Positions 27,892 to 37,717 of a stretch of DNA of 64,000 nt are shown here, in pieces (position 1 is the stretch's first letter; each line of letters begins with the position of its first letter). Under the pieces are notes generated by a model. It was given only the letters and a program-made list of their open reading frames with translations, was not told the DNA's origin and made no database searches. Both the position numbers and the translations under genes were made by a program. Source of the stretch: Chryseobacterium luquanense (GTDB lineage: Bacteria; Bacteroidota; Bacteroidia; Flavobacteriales; Weeksellaceae); the NCBI RefSeq assembly GCF_026460945.1, contig NZ_JAOVZV010000020.1, positions 87,038 to 151,037 of the forward strand, in the 5' to 3' direction.

Positions 27892-27912
27892 ATTCTAAAT
27901 TTATTCTAAATT
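27892..27912. promoter_or_regulatory. Two ATTCTAAATT direct repeats, 11-bp spacing
   Basis: ATTCTAAATT starts at 27892 and again at 27903, exactly 11 bp apart, ending 20 bp before the response-regulator start codon. OmpR/PhoB-type regulators bind tandem half-sites at this spacing, so it is a candidate autoregulatory site. AT-rich sequence makes chance repeats possible. Confidence 0.45.
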
Positions 27913-27931
27913 CAAAATATAAATTCGCAGC

Positions 27932-28606
27932 ATGAAAGTTTTAATCATAGAAGACGAAAGAGATTTAGCCAAAAGCATTTCTGAATATCTGTCGGAAGAA
28001 AATTATCTCTGCGAATTTGCATCTACATTCTGTCAAGCGATGGATAAAATTAATACCTACGAATATGACTGTATTGTTTTAGACATCATGCTTCCCGACG
28101 GAAACGGATTAGATATTTTAGAAGAATTAAAAAAACAAAATAAACAAGACGGTGTTATCATTGTTTCTGCGAAAAATGGTCTGGATGACCGCGTAAAAGG
28201 TCTTCAGATGGGCGCAGATGATTATCTTACAAAACCTTTCCATCTTTCTGAATTGATGGCAAGGGTTTTTTCGATTATTCGTAGAAAGCAGTTTGATAAT
28301 TCAAATAAAATACAGAATAATGAGTTGCAAATTGACTTACTTTCAAAAACTGTAACGATTAATAATCAGGCAATAGTTTTAACTAAAAAAGAGTTTGATT
28401 TGTTAATTTATTTTATCGGAAATAAAAATAAAGTCATCTCTAAAAGTACTTTGGCAGAGCATCTTTCCGGTGATTTTGCAGACATGCTTGATAACCATGA
28501 TTTTGTTTATGCTCACGTAAAAAATTTGAAAAAGAAATTGTATGATGCAGGTTGCGACCATTATTTAAAAACAGTGTACGGAACGGGCTACAAATGGGTA
28601 AATTGA
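27932..28606 (+). CDS. OmpR/PhoB-family response regulator
   Basis: 224 residues. The receiver domain has the acidic pair ED (residues 7-8), the phosphorylation site Asp51 in VLDIMLPDG, and Lys in YLTKPFHLSE. The C-terminal winged helix carries LTKKEFDLLIYFIGNKNKVI and ends YGTGYKWVN, typical of OmpR-type effectors. The next gene, 4 bp downstream, encodes its kinase. Located behind metal-export genes, it may regulate metal stress or the adjoining envelope genes. Confidence 0.95.
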   Translation: MKVLIIEDERDLAKSISEYLSEENYLCEFASTFCQAMDKINTYEYDCIVLDIMLPDGNGLDILEELKKQNKQDGVIIVSAKNGLDDRVKGLQMGADDYLTKPFHLSELMARVFSIIRRKQFDNSNKIQNNELQIDLLSKTVTINNQAIVLTKKEFDLLIYFIGNKNKVISKSTLAEHLSGDFADMLDNHDFVYAHVKNLKKKLYDAGCDHYLKTVYGTGYKWVN

Positions 28607-28610
28607 TGCT

Positions 28611-29894
28611 ATGAAACCACTGTTAAGTAAAACCACAAAACCTTTTATAATTTACGTGCTGATTGTTCTTTCCATCAGTGTTCCTGTTTATTATTTTGTG
28701 GTAGATTTTATTTGGCAGGAAGAATTGGATGAGCATAATACGATTGTTGCTGAGAAAACTTCTTACGATTTCAATCAGGCAAATATGAATGATGATGAAA
28801 TTCAACAAAATATTACTCTTTGGAATAAAATTCAACCAGGAACAAATATTGAAAAAATTTCAACAAATCAGATTAAACCAGATTCTATTTTTACCATTGA
28901 AAAATATAAACCTTTTTCTACGGATAAGAAAATTGAGCGTTACAGATGTTTAAAAAAAGTTGTCTACATAAAAAATGTTCCGTATTTATTTACCATCGAA
29001 ACCAATATTGAAGAAACGGAAGATACCGTAATGATTATCGGCTTGATTACAGGTTTTTTCTTTCTTTTGATCGTAATGGGATTGTTTATTTTAAACAGGA
29101 GATTATCAAAAACGATTTGGGAACCTTTTCGAAATACTTTAGAAAAATTAAAAAAATTTAATCTTAATAGTAACGATAAAATTGATTTTCTGAAAACCGA
29201 TACCAAAGAATTTGAAGACCTTAATGAGTCACTTCGAAAACTGATTGATCACAGTGTTTCTGTTTATGCAACCCAAAAAGAATTTACCGAAAATGCTTCA
29301 CACGAATTACAAACCCCTTTAGCAATTTTAAAAAATAAGCTTGATATTTTATTGCAAAGCAAAGATTTAACAGAAAAACAGTATGAAATTGCCGAAGAAA
29401 TGAATCGAGCTTTAACTCGAAGTTCAAGAATCAATAAAAATTTATTGCTTTTGGCAAAAATAGAAAACAATCAGTTTGAAAATTTTGATATTCAATTGGA
29501 TGAACTTGTTCAGCAATGTTTTGAGACACTTCAAGAACATTTTCAGCAAAAAAATATTTCGGTTTCAAGTTTCATTAATTCAAAGGTAAAAGCTATTGGG
29601 AATGCCGCTTTAACAGAAGTTTTAATCAATAATCTTCTTGTCAATGCGATTCGTCATACTCCGAATTCAGGAATTATTAAAATAAAATTAAACGAAAATT
29701 TGTTTCAGGTTTATAATTCCGGAACGCAAAAACTAAATAGTGATTTGCTTTTCAAACGATTTTCCAGATTTTCTTCGGATAATAACGGAAGCGGTCTTGG
29801 TTTGGCGATTATCAAAGAGATTTGCAGATTTCATCATTGGGAAATAGGATATTCTTTTGAAAATGATTTTCATATTTTTTCTGTGAAATTCTAA
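28611..29894 (+). CDS. Sensor histidine kinase
   Basis: 427 residues. Two membrane segments (about 12-34 and 140-163) enclose a periplasmic sensor of about 105 residues. The H-box FTENASHELQTPLAIL puts the phospho-accepting His at 231; Gln replaces the more common Arg after HEL, as often in Bacteroidota. The ATPase part has an N-box (EVLINNLLVNAIRHTP) and a G-box (NNGSGLGLAIIKEI). The D/F-box region is short. It is translated with the response regulator just upstream. The stimulus is unknown; a metal or envelope signal fits the context. Confidence 0.93.
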   Translation: MKPLLSKTTKPFIIYVLIVLSISVPVYYFVVDFIWQEELDEHNTIVAEKTSYDFNQANMNDDEIQQNITLWNKIQPGTNIEKISTNQIKPDSIFTIEKYKPFSTDKKIERYRCLKKVVYIKNVPYLFTIETNIEETEDTVMIIGLITGFFFLLIVMGLFILNRRLSKTIWEPFRNTLEKLKKFNLNSNDKIDFLKTDTKEFEDLNESLRKLIDHSVSVYATQKEFTENASHELQTPLAILKNKLDILLQSKDLTEKQYEIAEEMNRALTRSSRINKNLLLLAKIENNQFENFDIQLDELVQQCFETLQEHFQQKNISVSSFINSKVKAIGNAALTEVLINNLLVNAIRHTPNSGIIKIKLNENLFQVYNSGTQKLNSDLLFKRFSRFSSDNNGSGLGLAIIKEICRFHHWEIGYSFENDFHIFSVKF

Positions 29895-29948
29895 AATTCA
29901 AAATTTCTTCAAAATTGGAATGTAATCTTGTCGTCTCAAATTATTGTG

Positions 29949-31931
29949 ATGATATTCAAAAAGCTTTCAGTTTTTATTAAAAACCTTTACAGAACAAGGT
30001 TTTCTGCGCTTTTCAGCGTGTTAAGTTTATATCTTTTACTTTCATTTCTTATTCGGATTTCTTTTCTGATTTGGTCTTCAAAAGACCTGGATTTTAATCT
30101 GATTTATATTCTAAGAGCATTTTTTACTGGATTTATTTACGATTTTACAGTCGGAACATTATTTTTGTTTTTATACGGAATGTATCTTCTTATTTTGCCT
30201 AAAAAGTGGATTGGTTCTTTCTTTGACAAAACTTTTACCTACTTTTATTTAACACTCATTTTTATCATTATTTTTTTCAGTTTACTGGCTGAGATTCCTT
30301 TTTGGGAGGAGTTTGGAGTTAGATTTAATTTTATCGCAGTAGATTATCTCATTTATACATACGAAGTTTTTGAAAATATTAACGAATCTTATCCGCTTCC
30401 TTTAATTGTCTTTGTTCTAATAAGTTTAATTGTGCTTACTTTTGTTTTGTTTAAAAAACTAAAGGTTTTTAAATATACTTTTTCGGATAAAATACCCGTT
30501 TCAAAACGATTTATTTTTTCACTTCCTTTACTATTGGTTTCAGTTGGTTTAGGTTTAATGATGAAAAATAAACAGGCAGATTTTAGTAATAATTTAGTGG
30601 TTAATGAATTGGGAAAGAACGGCACTTTTTCATTTATTTCTGCATTCAAATCAAACGAATTAGATTATGAAACTTTTTACCCGAAGCTTCCAGAAAAAGT
30701 GGCATATTCAATTCTCAAAAAAAATATTTTACAGGAAAATCAAAAATTTACAACCACAAATTACAGTGATATTTCAAGATTAACAATTGGAAATCAGGAG
30801 CAAAAACCAAATATTATTTTAATTGCCATTGAAAGTTTCAGCGCCGATTTTCTGACAGAATTTGGAAATAAAGATCAACTGACGCCAAATTACGATCAAT
30901 TATCAAAAGAAAGTATTTTTTTTACCAATTTGTATGCAACCGGAACCAGAACCGTTCGTGGAATGGAAGCTTTAACTTTGTCTGTTCCTCCAACTCCTGG
31001 AAACAGCATTGTGAGAAGACCCAATAATGAAAACCTGTTTTCTATTTCTACCATTATTAAAACTAAAAATTATCATCCCTGTTTTATTTACGGCGGAGAC
31101 GGATATTTTGATAATATGAACAATTTTTTTGGCGGACAGGGCTTTGATATTGTCGACAGAGACAGAGGAAATCCGCTTTCTGATCAAATTAAAACTTCAA
31201 GATTTATGATAAAAGATAGTGAAGTCAGTTTTGAAAATGCATGGGGAATTTGTGATGAAGATTTGTATAAACAATCGATAAAATATGCAGATTTGAATTA
31301 TAAACGAGGAAAACCATTCTTTCAGTTTGTAATGACGACTTCCAATCACAAACCTTATACTTTTCCGAATGGTAAAATAAATCTTCCGCAAGGAGACCGA
31401 AGTGCTGCCGTAAAATATACAGATTATGCTTTAGGGAAATTTATTGCTGATGCGAAATCAAAACCGTGGTTTAAAAATACCGTTTTTGTAATTGTTGCCG
31501 ATCATTGTGCAAGTAGCGCCGGAAAATGGGAAATCAATATTGCAAAACATCATATTCCTGCCATTATTTATAATCTGAATCATTCGCCTGAAAAAATTAA
31601 ACGTTTAACTTCACAAATTGATTTGTTGCCAACTTTATTCGGATATTTGGGCTGGAATTATAACACATCTTTATTTGGAAAGGATATTAACCAAACCAAA
31701 ATCGGCGATGAAAAAGCTTTTCTCGGAAATTACCGCACTTTGGGAATGTTCAAAGCCAACGTTTTTACTCAAATTGACGACAGAAAAAGAGTAAAACAAT
31801 TCAATGTTTCTGGAAGTGATCAATCTTTATCTGAGCTAAAAACAAAAAATAATAGTTTGGTTAATGAAACAATTTCTTACTATCAAACAGCAAGTACAAG
31901 ATTTAAAAACGGTATAATGAAAGTGAATTAG
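29949..31931 (+). CDS. LtaS-like membrane sulfatase-fold phosphotransferase
   Basis: 660 residues from the ATG at 29949; an upstream TTG at 29928 is also in frame. About five N-terminal membrane segments (to about residue 205) anchor a large periplasmic alkaline-phosphatase-superfamily domain. IILIAIESFSADFL provides the first metal ligand (Glu), YATGTRTVRGMEAL the nucleophilic Thr, and VFVIVADHCASSAGKW the Asp-His metal pair, all in lipoteichoic-acid-synthase order. Gram-negative members transfer glycerol-phosphate or phosphoethanolamine groups to envelope glycans or lipids. It follows the kinase gene by 54 bp and may be part of its regulon. Confidence 0.88.
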   Translation: MIFKKLSVFIKNLYRTRFSALFSVLSLYLLLSFLIRISFLIWSSKDLDFNLIYILRAFFTGFIYDFTVGTLFLFLYGMYLLILPKKWIGSFFDKTFTYFYLTLIFIIIFFSLLAEIPFWEEFGVRFNFIAVDYLIYTYEVFENINESYPLPLIVFVLISLIVLTFVLFKKLKVFKYTFSDKIPVSKRFIFSLPLLLVSVGLGLMMKNKQADFSNNLVVNELGKNGTFSFISAFKSNELDYETFYPKLPEKVAYSILKKNILQENQKFTTTNYSDISRLTIGNQEQKPNIILIAIESFSADFLTEFGNKDQLTPNYDQLSKESIFFTNLYATGTRTVRGMEALTLSVPPTPGNSIVRRPNNENLFSISTIIKTKNYHPCFIYGGDGYFDNMNNFFGGQGFDIVDRDRGNPLSDQIKTSRFMIKDSEVSFENAWGICDEDLYKQSIKYADLNYKRGKPFFQFVMTTSNHKPYTFPNGKINLPQGDRSAAVKYTDYALGKFIADAKSKPWFKNTVFVIVADHCASSAGKWEINIAKHHIPAIIYNLNHSPEKIKRLTSQIDLLPTLFGYLGWNYNTSLFGKDINQTKIGDEKAFLGNYRTLGMFKANVFTQIDDRKRVKQFNVSGSDQSLSELKTKNNSLVNETISYYQTASTRFKNGIMKVN

Positions 31932-32019
31932 AGTTTTTAAACATTAACTTAATGGCTCGATTTTAGATAAGTTTGAGATTATCACAATCTATAATTATTA
32001 ATATCAAAATTATCGGATC

Positions 32020-34911
32020 ATGGAGAGGTTTAAAAAAATAATTTTGAAAATTTTGAAATGGGCGGGAATTTCGATTGCTTCCATTCTTTTTCTCATGTTT
32101 ATTATTCCAATTTTATTTCCGGGAACAGTTTCGGAACAGGTAAAAATATTTGCCAATAAACATCTTGCAGGAAAACTCGATTATAAAAAAACACATCTTA
32201 CATTTTTCAGACATTTTCCTTCGCTCACGGTTTCCGTTGACGATGTTTTACTGAAAGGTTCAAAACCATTTCATAATGATACGTTGTTGGCTGCAAAAGA
32301 ACTTGCGGTCGGAATTAATCTTAAAAATCTCATTTTCGACGGAGAAGTTAAGATTGATGAAATTTATGTGACCGATGCAGTTGCAAATGTTTTTGTCAAT
32401 ACAAAAGGTGAAGCCAATTATAATGTTTACGTTGCAAAACCTTCAGAAAAACCAAAAGATACAACCGGAACAGGAGCTTCAATTAAATTGGATTTAATTA
32501 AACTAAAAAACTGGAATATCAAATATAACGACCATGCTGCAAGAGTTTTAGTCGATGCAAAAGGTTTAAATTATACAGGAAAAGGTGGTTTAAGTGAAGA
32601 TATTTTCGACCTTACAACAGATTTGGATATTAATAAACTTGATTTTAGCTTAAACAGAATTTATTACGCCAAACAAAAAACATTACACGCGGATTTAATT
32701 ACAAGAATTAATACCAATGCGTTGACTTTTGTTTTAAGAAAAAATGAGCTGAGAATTAATGAATTACCTTTGAAATTTACAGGTTTTGTAAGTATTTTGA
32801 AAGACGGTTACAATCTTGATATTAATGCAGCTTCAGAAAAAACAACGATTCGTGATATGATTTCCGTTCTTCCACCACAATATTTAGATTGGGCAAAAGA
32901 CACAAAGATTGAAGGAAATAGTGATTTGTTTTTTAGTTTAAAAGGAAGATTCAGCGAACCTAAAAATTTGAAACCAAGATTGAAAGCCAGACTTTTGATG
33001 AAAGATGGTTTTGTTTCTAATGGAAAAGCGCCCGTTCCGATGAATAATTTTAATATGGATCTGAATGTAGATTTACCTGATTTAAATACCGAACAATTAG
33101 GATTAGATTTAAAGAATCTAAGTTTTGATCTAGGTCCGAATAATAATTTCAAAGCAGTGGTAAAAACCAAAGGTTTGGATGAAATGCAGATTAATGCAGA
33201 TGTAAAAGGCGCCGTTAATTTGCAGACTTTAAGTCAGGCTTTAGGATTAGAAGATATTGATGTTCGAGGTTTAATGGATACTAATATTAAAGCAAACGGT
33301 ATTTTTAGTTTGGATAAAAAATTATTTCCTAAAACAAACGGATATCTCAATCTGAAAAATGGTTGGCTGAAAACAAAATATTATCCAAACCCAATTCAGA
33401 ATATCAATATTGCTGCGAATATTACAAATACAGACGGAACTTTCAAGAGTTTGGGTGTAAAACTGGATCCATTTAAATTTGATTTTGAAGGAAATCCTGT
33501 TTTTGTGAATGCAGATTTGCAGAATTTTGAAGATGTTTTGTATAAAGTTCGGGCAAAAGGAGTTTTAAATGTCGGAAGAATTTATAAAGTTTTTGCTAAA
33601 AAAGGATTGGACGTAAGTGGTTTAATTATGGCAGATTTATCCTTAAACGGACGACAAAGTTATGCAACAACAGGTCAATATAGCAAATTAGATAACAAAG
33701 GAAATTTAATTTTAAAAAATATAAAAGCAACCACAGAATATCTTCCAAAATCATTTTATATTAAAGAAGGGAACTTCCAATTTGAGAATGAAAAAATGTG
33801 GTTCAGAAAGTTTTTTGCGAATTATGGGAAATCAGATTTTGCTTTAAATGGTTACCTTTTAAATACCATTAATTATTTTATTGAAAGAAAAGGAACACTC
33901 CACGGGAAATTTAAATTAAAATCAAGATATATTTTGATTGATGAATTTATGGCCTTGAAAGACGGCGATAATTCAAAAAAATCAATAGAAGTTGATTATG
34001 CGAAAGTTGAAAATCCGAAAAGCAGTGGAGTTGTGATTATCCCTAAAAACCTGGATGTTTCTTTGGAAGCTGATGCCAAAAATGTGGAGTTTAAAGGTTT
34101 AAATCTTAATAATCTTTTTGGTTTGGCTTTGGTGAATAAAGGAGAAGTTTTCCTTAAAAATACTTCATTTGACGTCGTCGGAAGCAGAATGAAAATTGAT
34201 GCACGTTATCAAGATGAGTCTCCGTTGACTGCAAATTATGATATTGCCTTAAATGTTTTAGATTTTGATGTTCAACGAGCGTATAACGAGATTGATATGG
34301 TTCGTGAGATGGCTACTGCAGCCAAAAATGTAAAAGGAATTGTTTCTATAGATTATAAATTAAAGGGAGATTTTGACAAAAATATGACTCCAATTTATCC
34401 TTCTCTTGAAGGTGGAGGAGTGGTAAATCTTCGTGATGTGGAAGTGAAAAACCTGAAAATGCTTTCTGCAGTCGGGAATGATATTGGTGCAAAAGCGTTC
34501 AATAATCCCGATATGAAAGGCGTAAATATCGAAACGTACATTAAAAATAATTTAATTCACGTTGATAAATTTACTTTTAAAGTCTCTATTTTAAGGCCTA
34601 CAATTAGTGGAACTACAAGTTTCAACGGACTACTGGATTTAAGAATCAGAGTCGGAATTCTACCTGGTGGTTTAATTGGTTTCCCTGTTGTGGTTACTGG
34701 AACTCACGAGAAACCGAAAATTAAAATCTTCAGTAAAACCGGACAGGGAATTGTGGATGCTTTATACAATCAAAAATCTAATAAAGTGATTCGTGAAGAA
34801 CGTCGTGCGGAGAAAAAAACAAAAAGGCAACAACGAAAAGAAAAAGCAGCACAGGAGCAGAAAGCAAAAGCTGCTGAAAAGAAAATTACCAAAGATGTGA
34901 AACAGAAATAG
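32020..34911 (+). CDS. AsmA-family envelope protein
   Basis: 963 residues. One N-terminal membrane anchor (about 12-32) is followed by a long periplasmic beta-rich region, beginning with the AsmA block FANKHLAGKLDYKKTHLTFF and ending with the AsmA C-terminal region (DLRIRVGILPGGLIGFPVVV, TGTHEKPKIKIF). The tail is a very basic, coiled-coil-like stretch of about 40 residues. AsmA-like proteins form bridge-type structures thought to move phospholipids between the membranes. It follows the LtaS-like gene by 88 bp, consistent with an envelope-maintenance set. Length is within the family range. Confidence 0.9.
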   Translation: MERFKKIILKILKWAGISIASILFLMFIIPILFPGTVSEQVKIFANKHLAGKLDYKKTHLTFFRHFPSLTVSVDDVLLKGSKPFHNDTLLAAKELAVGINLKNLIFDGEVKIDEIYVTDAVANVFVNTKGEANYNVYVAKPSEKPKDTTGTGASIKLDLIKLKNWNIKYNDHAARVLVDAKGLNYTGKGGLSEDIFDLTTDLDINKLDFSLNRIYYAKQKTLHADLITRINTNALTFVLRKNELRINELPLKFTGFVSILKDGYNLDINAASEKTTIRDMISVLPPQYLDWAKDTKIEGNSDLFFSLKGRFSEPKNLKPRLKARLLMKDGFVSNGKAPVPMNNFNMDLNVDLPDLNTEQLGLDLKNLSFDLGPNNNFKAVVKTKGLDEMQINADVKGAVNLQTLSQALGLEDIDVRGLMDTNIKANGIFSLDKKLFPKTNGYLNLKNGWLKTKYYPNPIQNINIAANITNTDGTFKSLGVKLDPFKFDFEGNPVFVNADLQNFEDVLYKVRAKGVLNVGRIYKVFAKKGLDVSGLIMADLSLNGRQSYATTGQYSKLDNKGNLILKNIKATTEYLPKSFYIKEGNFQFENEKMWFRKFFANYGKSDFALNGYLLNTINYFIERKGTLHGKFKLKSRYILIDEFMALKDGDNSKKSIEVDYAKVENPKSSGVVIIPKNLDVSLEADAKNVEFKGLNLNNLFGLALVNKGEVFLKNTSFDVVGSRMKIDARYQDESPLTANYDIALNVLDFDVQRAYNEIDMVREMATAAKNVKGIVSIDYKLKGDFDKNMTPIYPSLEGGGVVNLRDVEVKNLKMLSAVGNDIGAKAFNNPDMKGVNIETYIKNNLIHVDKFTFKVSILRPTISGTTSFNGLLDLRIRVGILPGGLIGFPVVVTGTHEKPKIKIFSKTGQGIVDALYNQKSNKVIREERRAEKKTKRQQRKEKAAQEQKAKAAEKKITKDVKQK

Positions 34912-34912
34912 T

Positions 34913-37708
34913 TTAATTGGTAAACGTTTTTTTATTGATTTTCTTCTGTCTTACCTTCAGAATAAAATTTGGAACTTTAGTGATTTCACCTGCTGTTAAA
35001 CTAATGTTTCTGGTTTTTTGTTCGCAATAAATATTGGCAGGAAGAGAAGATTCATCAATAATGATAGTGTAATTTCCTGTCGGTAAAAATGCTGTGAATT
35101 TTCCTTCTTCATTGGCACTGAATCTTTCAATAATTTTATTGTCTTTCAGAACATTAAAAAAGACAGATGAAGTTTTAATATCAAAATCCACTGCGGTTTT
35201 TGCATCGTAATCTAAAAATAGTTCTCCTGATAAACTTCCGTTTTGATGCAGCGGAATTGTTAAAGGATAATTGTATTTATTTAAATCTAATTTTTGTTCA
35301 TCGTAAAACCAGCCTTGCTGAATCAATTGTTTTAATTCAAAACCACCGAATGGAACGTCTTTGTAAAGCGCAGTTCCGGAATTATCAGTTTTTAATACTA
35401 CATTATTGATGCTAACGATGTAATCATGAGCTGGTTTTTCTTCGGGATCGTAAATGTTATTGTTGTTTTCGTCATAAAAAGTAAAGATTTGAATTTTTCC
35501 TTTTTTACCTGAATCCAATGACGCTTTTTTGAGATTAAAAGTAATTCCTAGTTCAAGAGTAAGAATATTGTTCGTTAACGAACCAATCGAATAATTGTAC
35601 CACGAAGTATTTAAAAAAGCTCCAAACTTTTTAGTATTATATTTAGCATTAATGAAGCCTGAAGGTGCTCTTCCGTAAATAATATCATCTACATAAGAAA
35701 TTCCGGTACTTACATTAAGTTTGCGCTCTAAAAACTGTTCGTTATAAAACAAAGCAAGTGAAAGTTTTTTGTAATCTTCGTTTTTATTGACCTGATAAGC
35801 AAAAGCATACTCTGAAAGATAAAAACTTCCTTTTTGATAAATAGCGTTTAAGTTTAATTTTCTGAAACTATAATTTGCATTAAATCTCAATTGAAACTGC
35901 GGATTTTCTTGAAGTGGATACTGTGAAAACCCATTTTCAACAGAAAGTAATGCTGTTTGCTTGGTTTTAAAACTAGACCAGGTAAGAGACTCTACCAAGC
36001 GGTTTGCGCTCAGCTGCTTAATTTCCTCACTTTGCCAACTTCCAAAAAAGTTATTGTAACTATTGGAAGATTCATTTTGATATTGATAACTAATACCAAA
36101 ATTTATTTTTTTGATGCTTGGAAATTTGATTCCTGCTTCATATCGGAAATTTTCCGACATCTGACTTCTGTCGAAATAGAAAAATTTTGGCGTAAAATTA
36201 GAATAGTTGAAATTCGTAAAAAAATTATAATCCCCAATGGTTTTAGAAATATTTTGCTGAAATTGAGTACTTCCACGACGATTTCCCGGGAAATAATCTG
36301 AACTGTAATAATAATTACCGCTGATTTCATATGTTTTAATCGCTCCTTTGTAATTAGTTTCTAACGCTAAAGAAGGTTTTAAAACATCCCGAATTTCGTA
36401 AGAACTTAAACCTGCATTTAATTTTCCGTTAAATTTCCAGATTTTATTAAAAGCATAATTCCCTTCAGTTCCCAAAATATGATGCTTACCTTTTTCAAAA
36501 GGATCATATCTGTAAATATAGGCTGCAGAGATATTTTTATCATCATTATTGGTATTCAGACTTCCTTTCGTGAAAAATCCGTAACCGTTTTTCAGGAATG
36601 CATTTTTTTCGATAAGATTGAAATTTTGATCTACAAAACCCATTTCGATTCGTTTATTATTTCCAAAATTATGGCTGTACTCTGCACCTCTTCCCGAAAG
36701 TGTAGTTTCAAACATTTTGCTGATTGATCCTACATTATATACATTATTGCCTTGATGATAACTGATATTTGTATTGGTAAGAATTGGTAACTCTTGATTA
36801 CTGAAGAGAGAAGCATTACCGTTCATTAGAAGATATCCGGAAGGAAGATTGAAACCTCCTGAACCGTAAATTTGATACATGTTTAAATTTTCACCAACCC
36901 TACGATAAGAAGTGGTGATTTCATTTCTAAATGGATCTGAAAAATTACCGTATTGTGCTTCCTGAAATTTTTGTTTACTTGCAATATTCTGAACGGTGAT
37001 ACTTGTTGTATTAAAAATTTCTTTTTCAGGATTTCTAAAACCCGATATATTAATCGTATAATTTGAAATATCCGAAAGACTTTTTGAAGGTTGATAATTA
37101 AAAGTGAAAATTGAATCTTTTTTTACATCAATAATTGCCTGTTGCTCAATAAAAAAATTACCTTTATCAGGATCTGGAAATTTGCAGACCAAAGTAATGT
37201 TTTGAGCAATATTTCCGGTATTTAAGACTCGTACTTTTACTGAAATGGGTTCGCTTTTAGAATTTCTAAAAATAATTGGTGAAAGAGAAGTCATACTCAG
37301 GTTATTGTCGACTTCAATGATATGATTTGTAATCTGCTCTGAAATGATTACTCCCGTAAGATTTAAAAGTTGAATTTTAATTTCTGAACTTCCGGCTTTG
37401 GCGTTAATATCTGCCATTAATCTTAGCGGAATATATTTTTTTTCACCTTGTTGAAGGGTTATAGGAATTTGTAATCCTGTAGTAGCTTTATAACCAGAAG
37501 GTAAAATAGGATGAAGATTTCCTGAAAATGTTTCTGAGCCCGTATTTTGTAATGCAACTACGATATTGATTAATCTGGATTTTGAAATATTGCTTTCCTT
37601 CTCAATTTCCATTCTTATAGGAAACTGATTGGTTTGTGCACAGATTTTTAAAAAAATAAGCACAAAAAAGACAAAAAACAGAATTTTCTTTCCGTAGTTA
37701 AAACTCAT
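34913..37708 (-). CDS. Usher-like outer-membrane protein of a putative fibre system
   Basis: 931 residues with a signal peptide (about 1-25, ending KICAQ). Residues about 26-250 are two Ig-like beta domains (NIVVALQNTGSETFSG; VKVRVLNTGNIAQNITLVC). Residues about 255-760 alternate polar and aromatic residues in the manner of a beta-barrel with many YxY strands and Tyr/Asn/Phe-rich turns, so an outer-membrane pore is likely. Then come FTFYDENNNNIYDPEEKPA, a CarboxypepD-like domain with a Ca-type loop, and a second such domain up to the end. Classical ushers of about 800 residues have a barrel, plug and C-terminal domains. This protein is not clearly homologous by eye, but position and layout fit that role. 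Last gene of the fibre operon. Confidence 0.6.
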   Translation of the reverse strand: MSFNYGKKILFFVFFVLIFLKICAQTNQFPIRMEIEKESNISKSRLINIVVALQNTGSETFSGNLHPILPSGYKATTGLQIPITLQQGEKKYIPLRLMADINAKAGSSEIKIQLLNLTGVIISEQITNHIIEVDNNLSMTSLSPIIFRNSKSEPISVKVRVLNTGNIAQNITLVCKFPDPDKGNFFIEQQAIIDVKKDSIFTFNYQPSKSLSDISNYTINISGFRNPEKEIFNTTSITVQNIASKQKFQEAQYGNFSDPFRNEITTSYRRVGENLNMYQIYGSGGFNLPSGYLLMNGNASLFSNQELPILTNTNISYHQGNNVYNVGSISKMFETTLSGRGAEYSHNFGNNKRIEMGFVDQNFNLIEKNAFLKNGYGFFTKGSLNTNNDDKNISAAYIYRYDPFEKGKHHILGTEGNYAFNKIWKFNGKLNAGLSSYEIRDVLKPSLALETNYKGAIKTYEISGNYYYSSDYFPGNRRGSTQFQQNISKTIGDYNFFTNFNYSNFTPKFFYFDRSQMSENFRYEAGIKFPSIKKINFGISYQYQNESSNSYNNFFGSWQSEEIKQLSANRLVESLTWSSFKTKQTALLSVENGFSQYPLQENPQFQLRFNANYSFRKLNLNAIYQKGSFYLSEYAFAYQVNKNEDYKKLSLALFYNEQFLERKLNVSTGISYVDDIIYGRAPSGFINAKYNTKKFGAFLNTSWYNYSIGSLTNNILTLELGITFNLKKASLDSGKKGKIQIFTFYDENNNNIYDPEEKPAHDYIVSINNVVLKTDNSGTALYKDVPFGGFELKQLIQQGWFYDEQKLDLNKYNYPLTIPLHQNGSLSGELFLDYDAKTAVDFDIKTSSVFFNVLKDNKIIERFSANEEGKFTAFLPTGNYTIIIDESSLPANIYCEQKTRNISLTAGEITKVPNFILKVRQKKINKKTFTN

Positions 37709-37717
37709 CAGATACGG

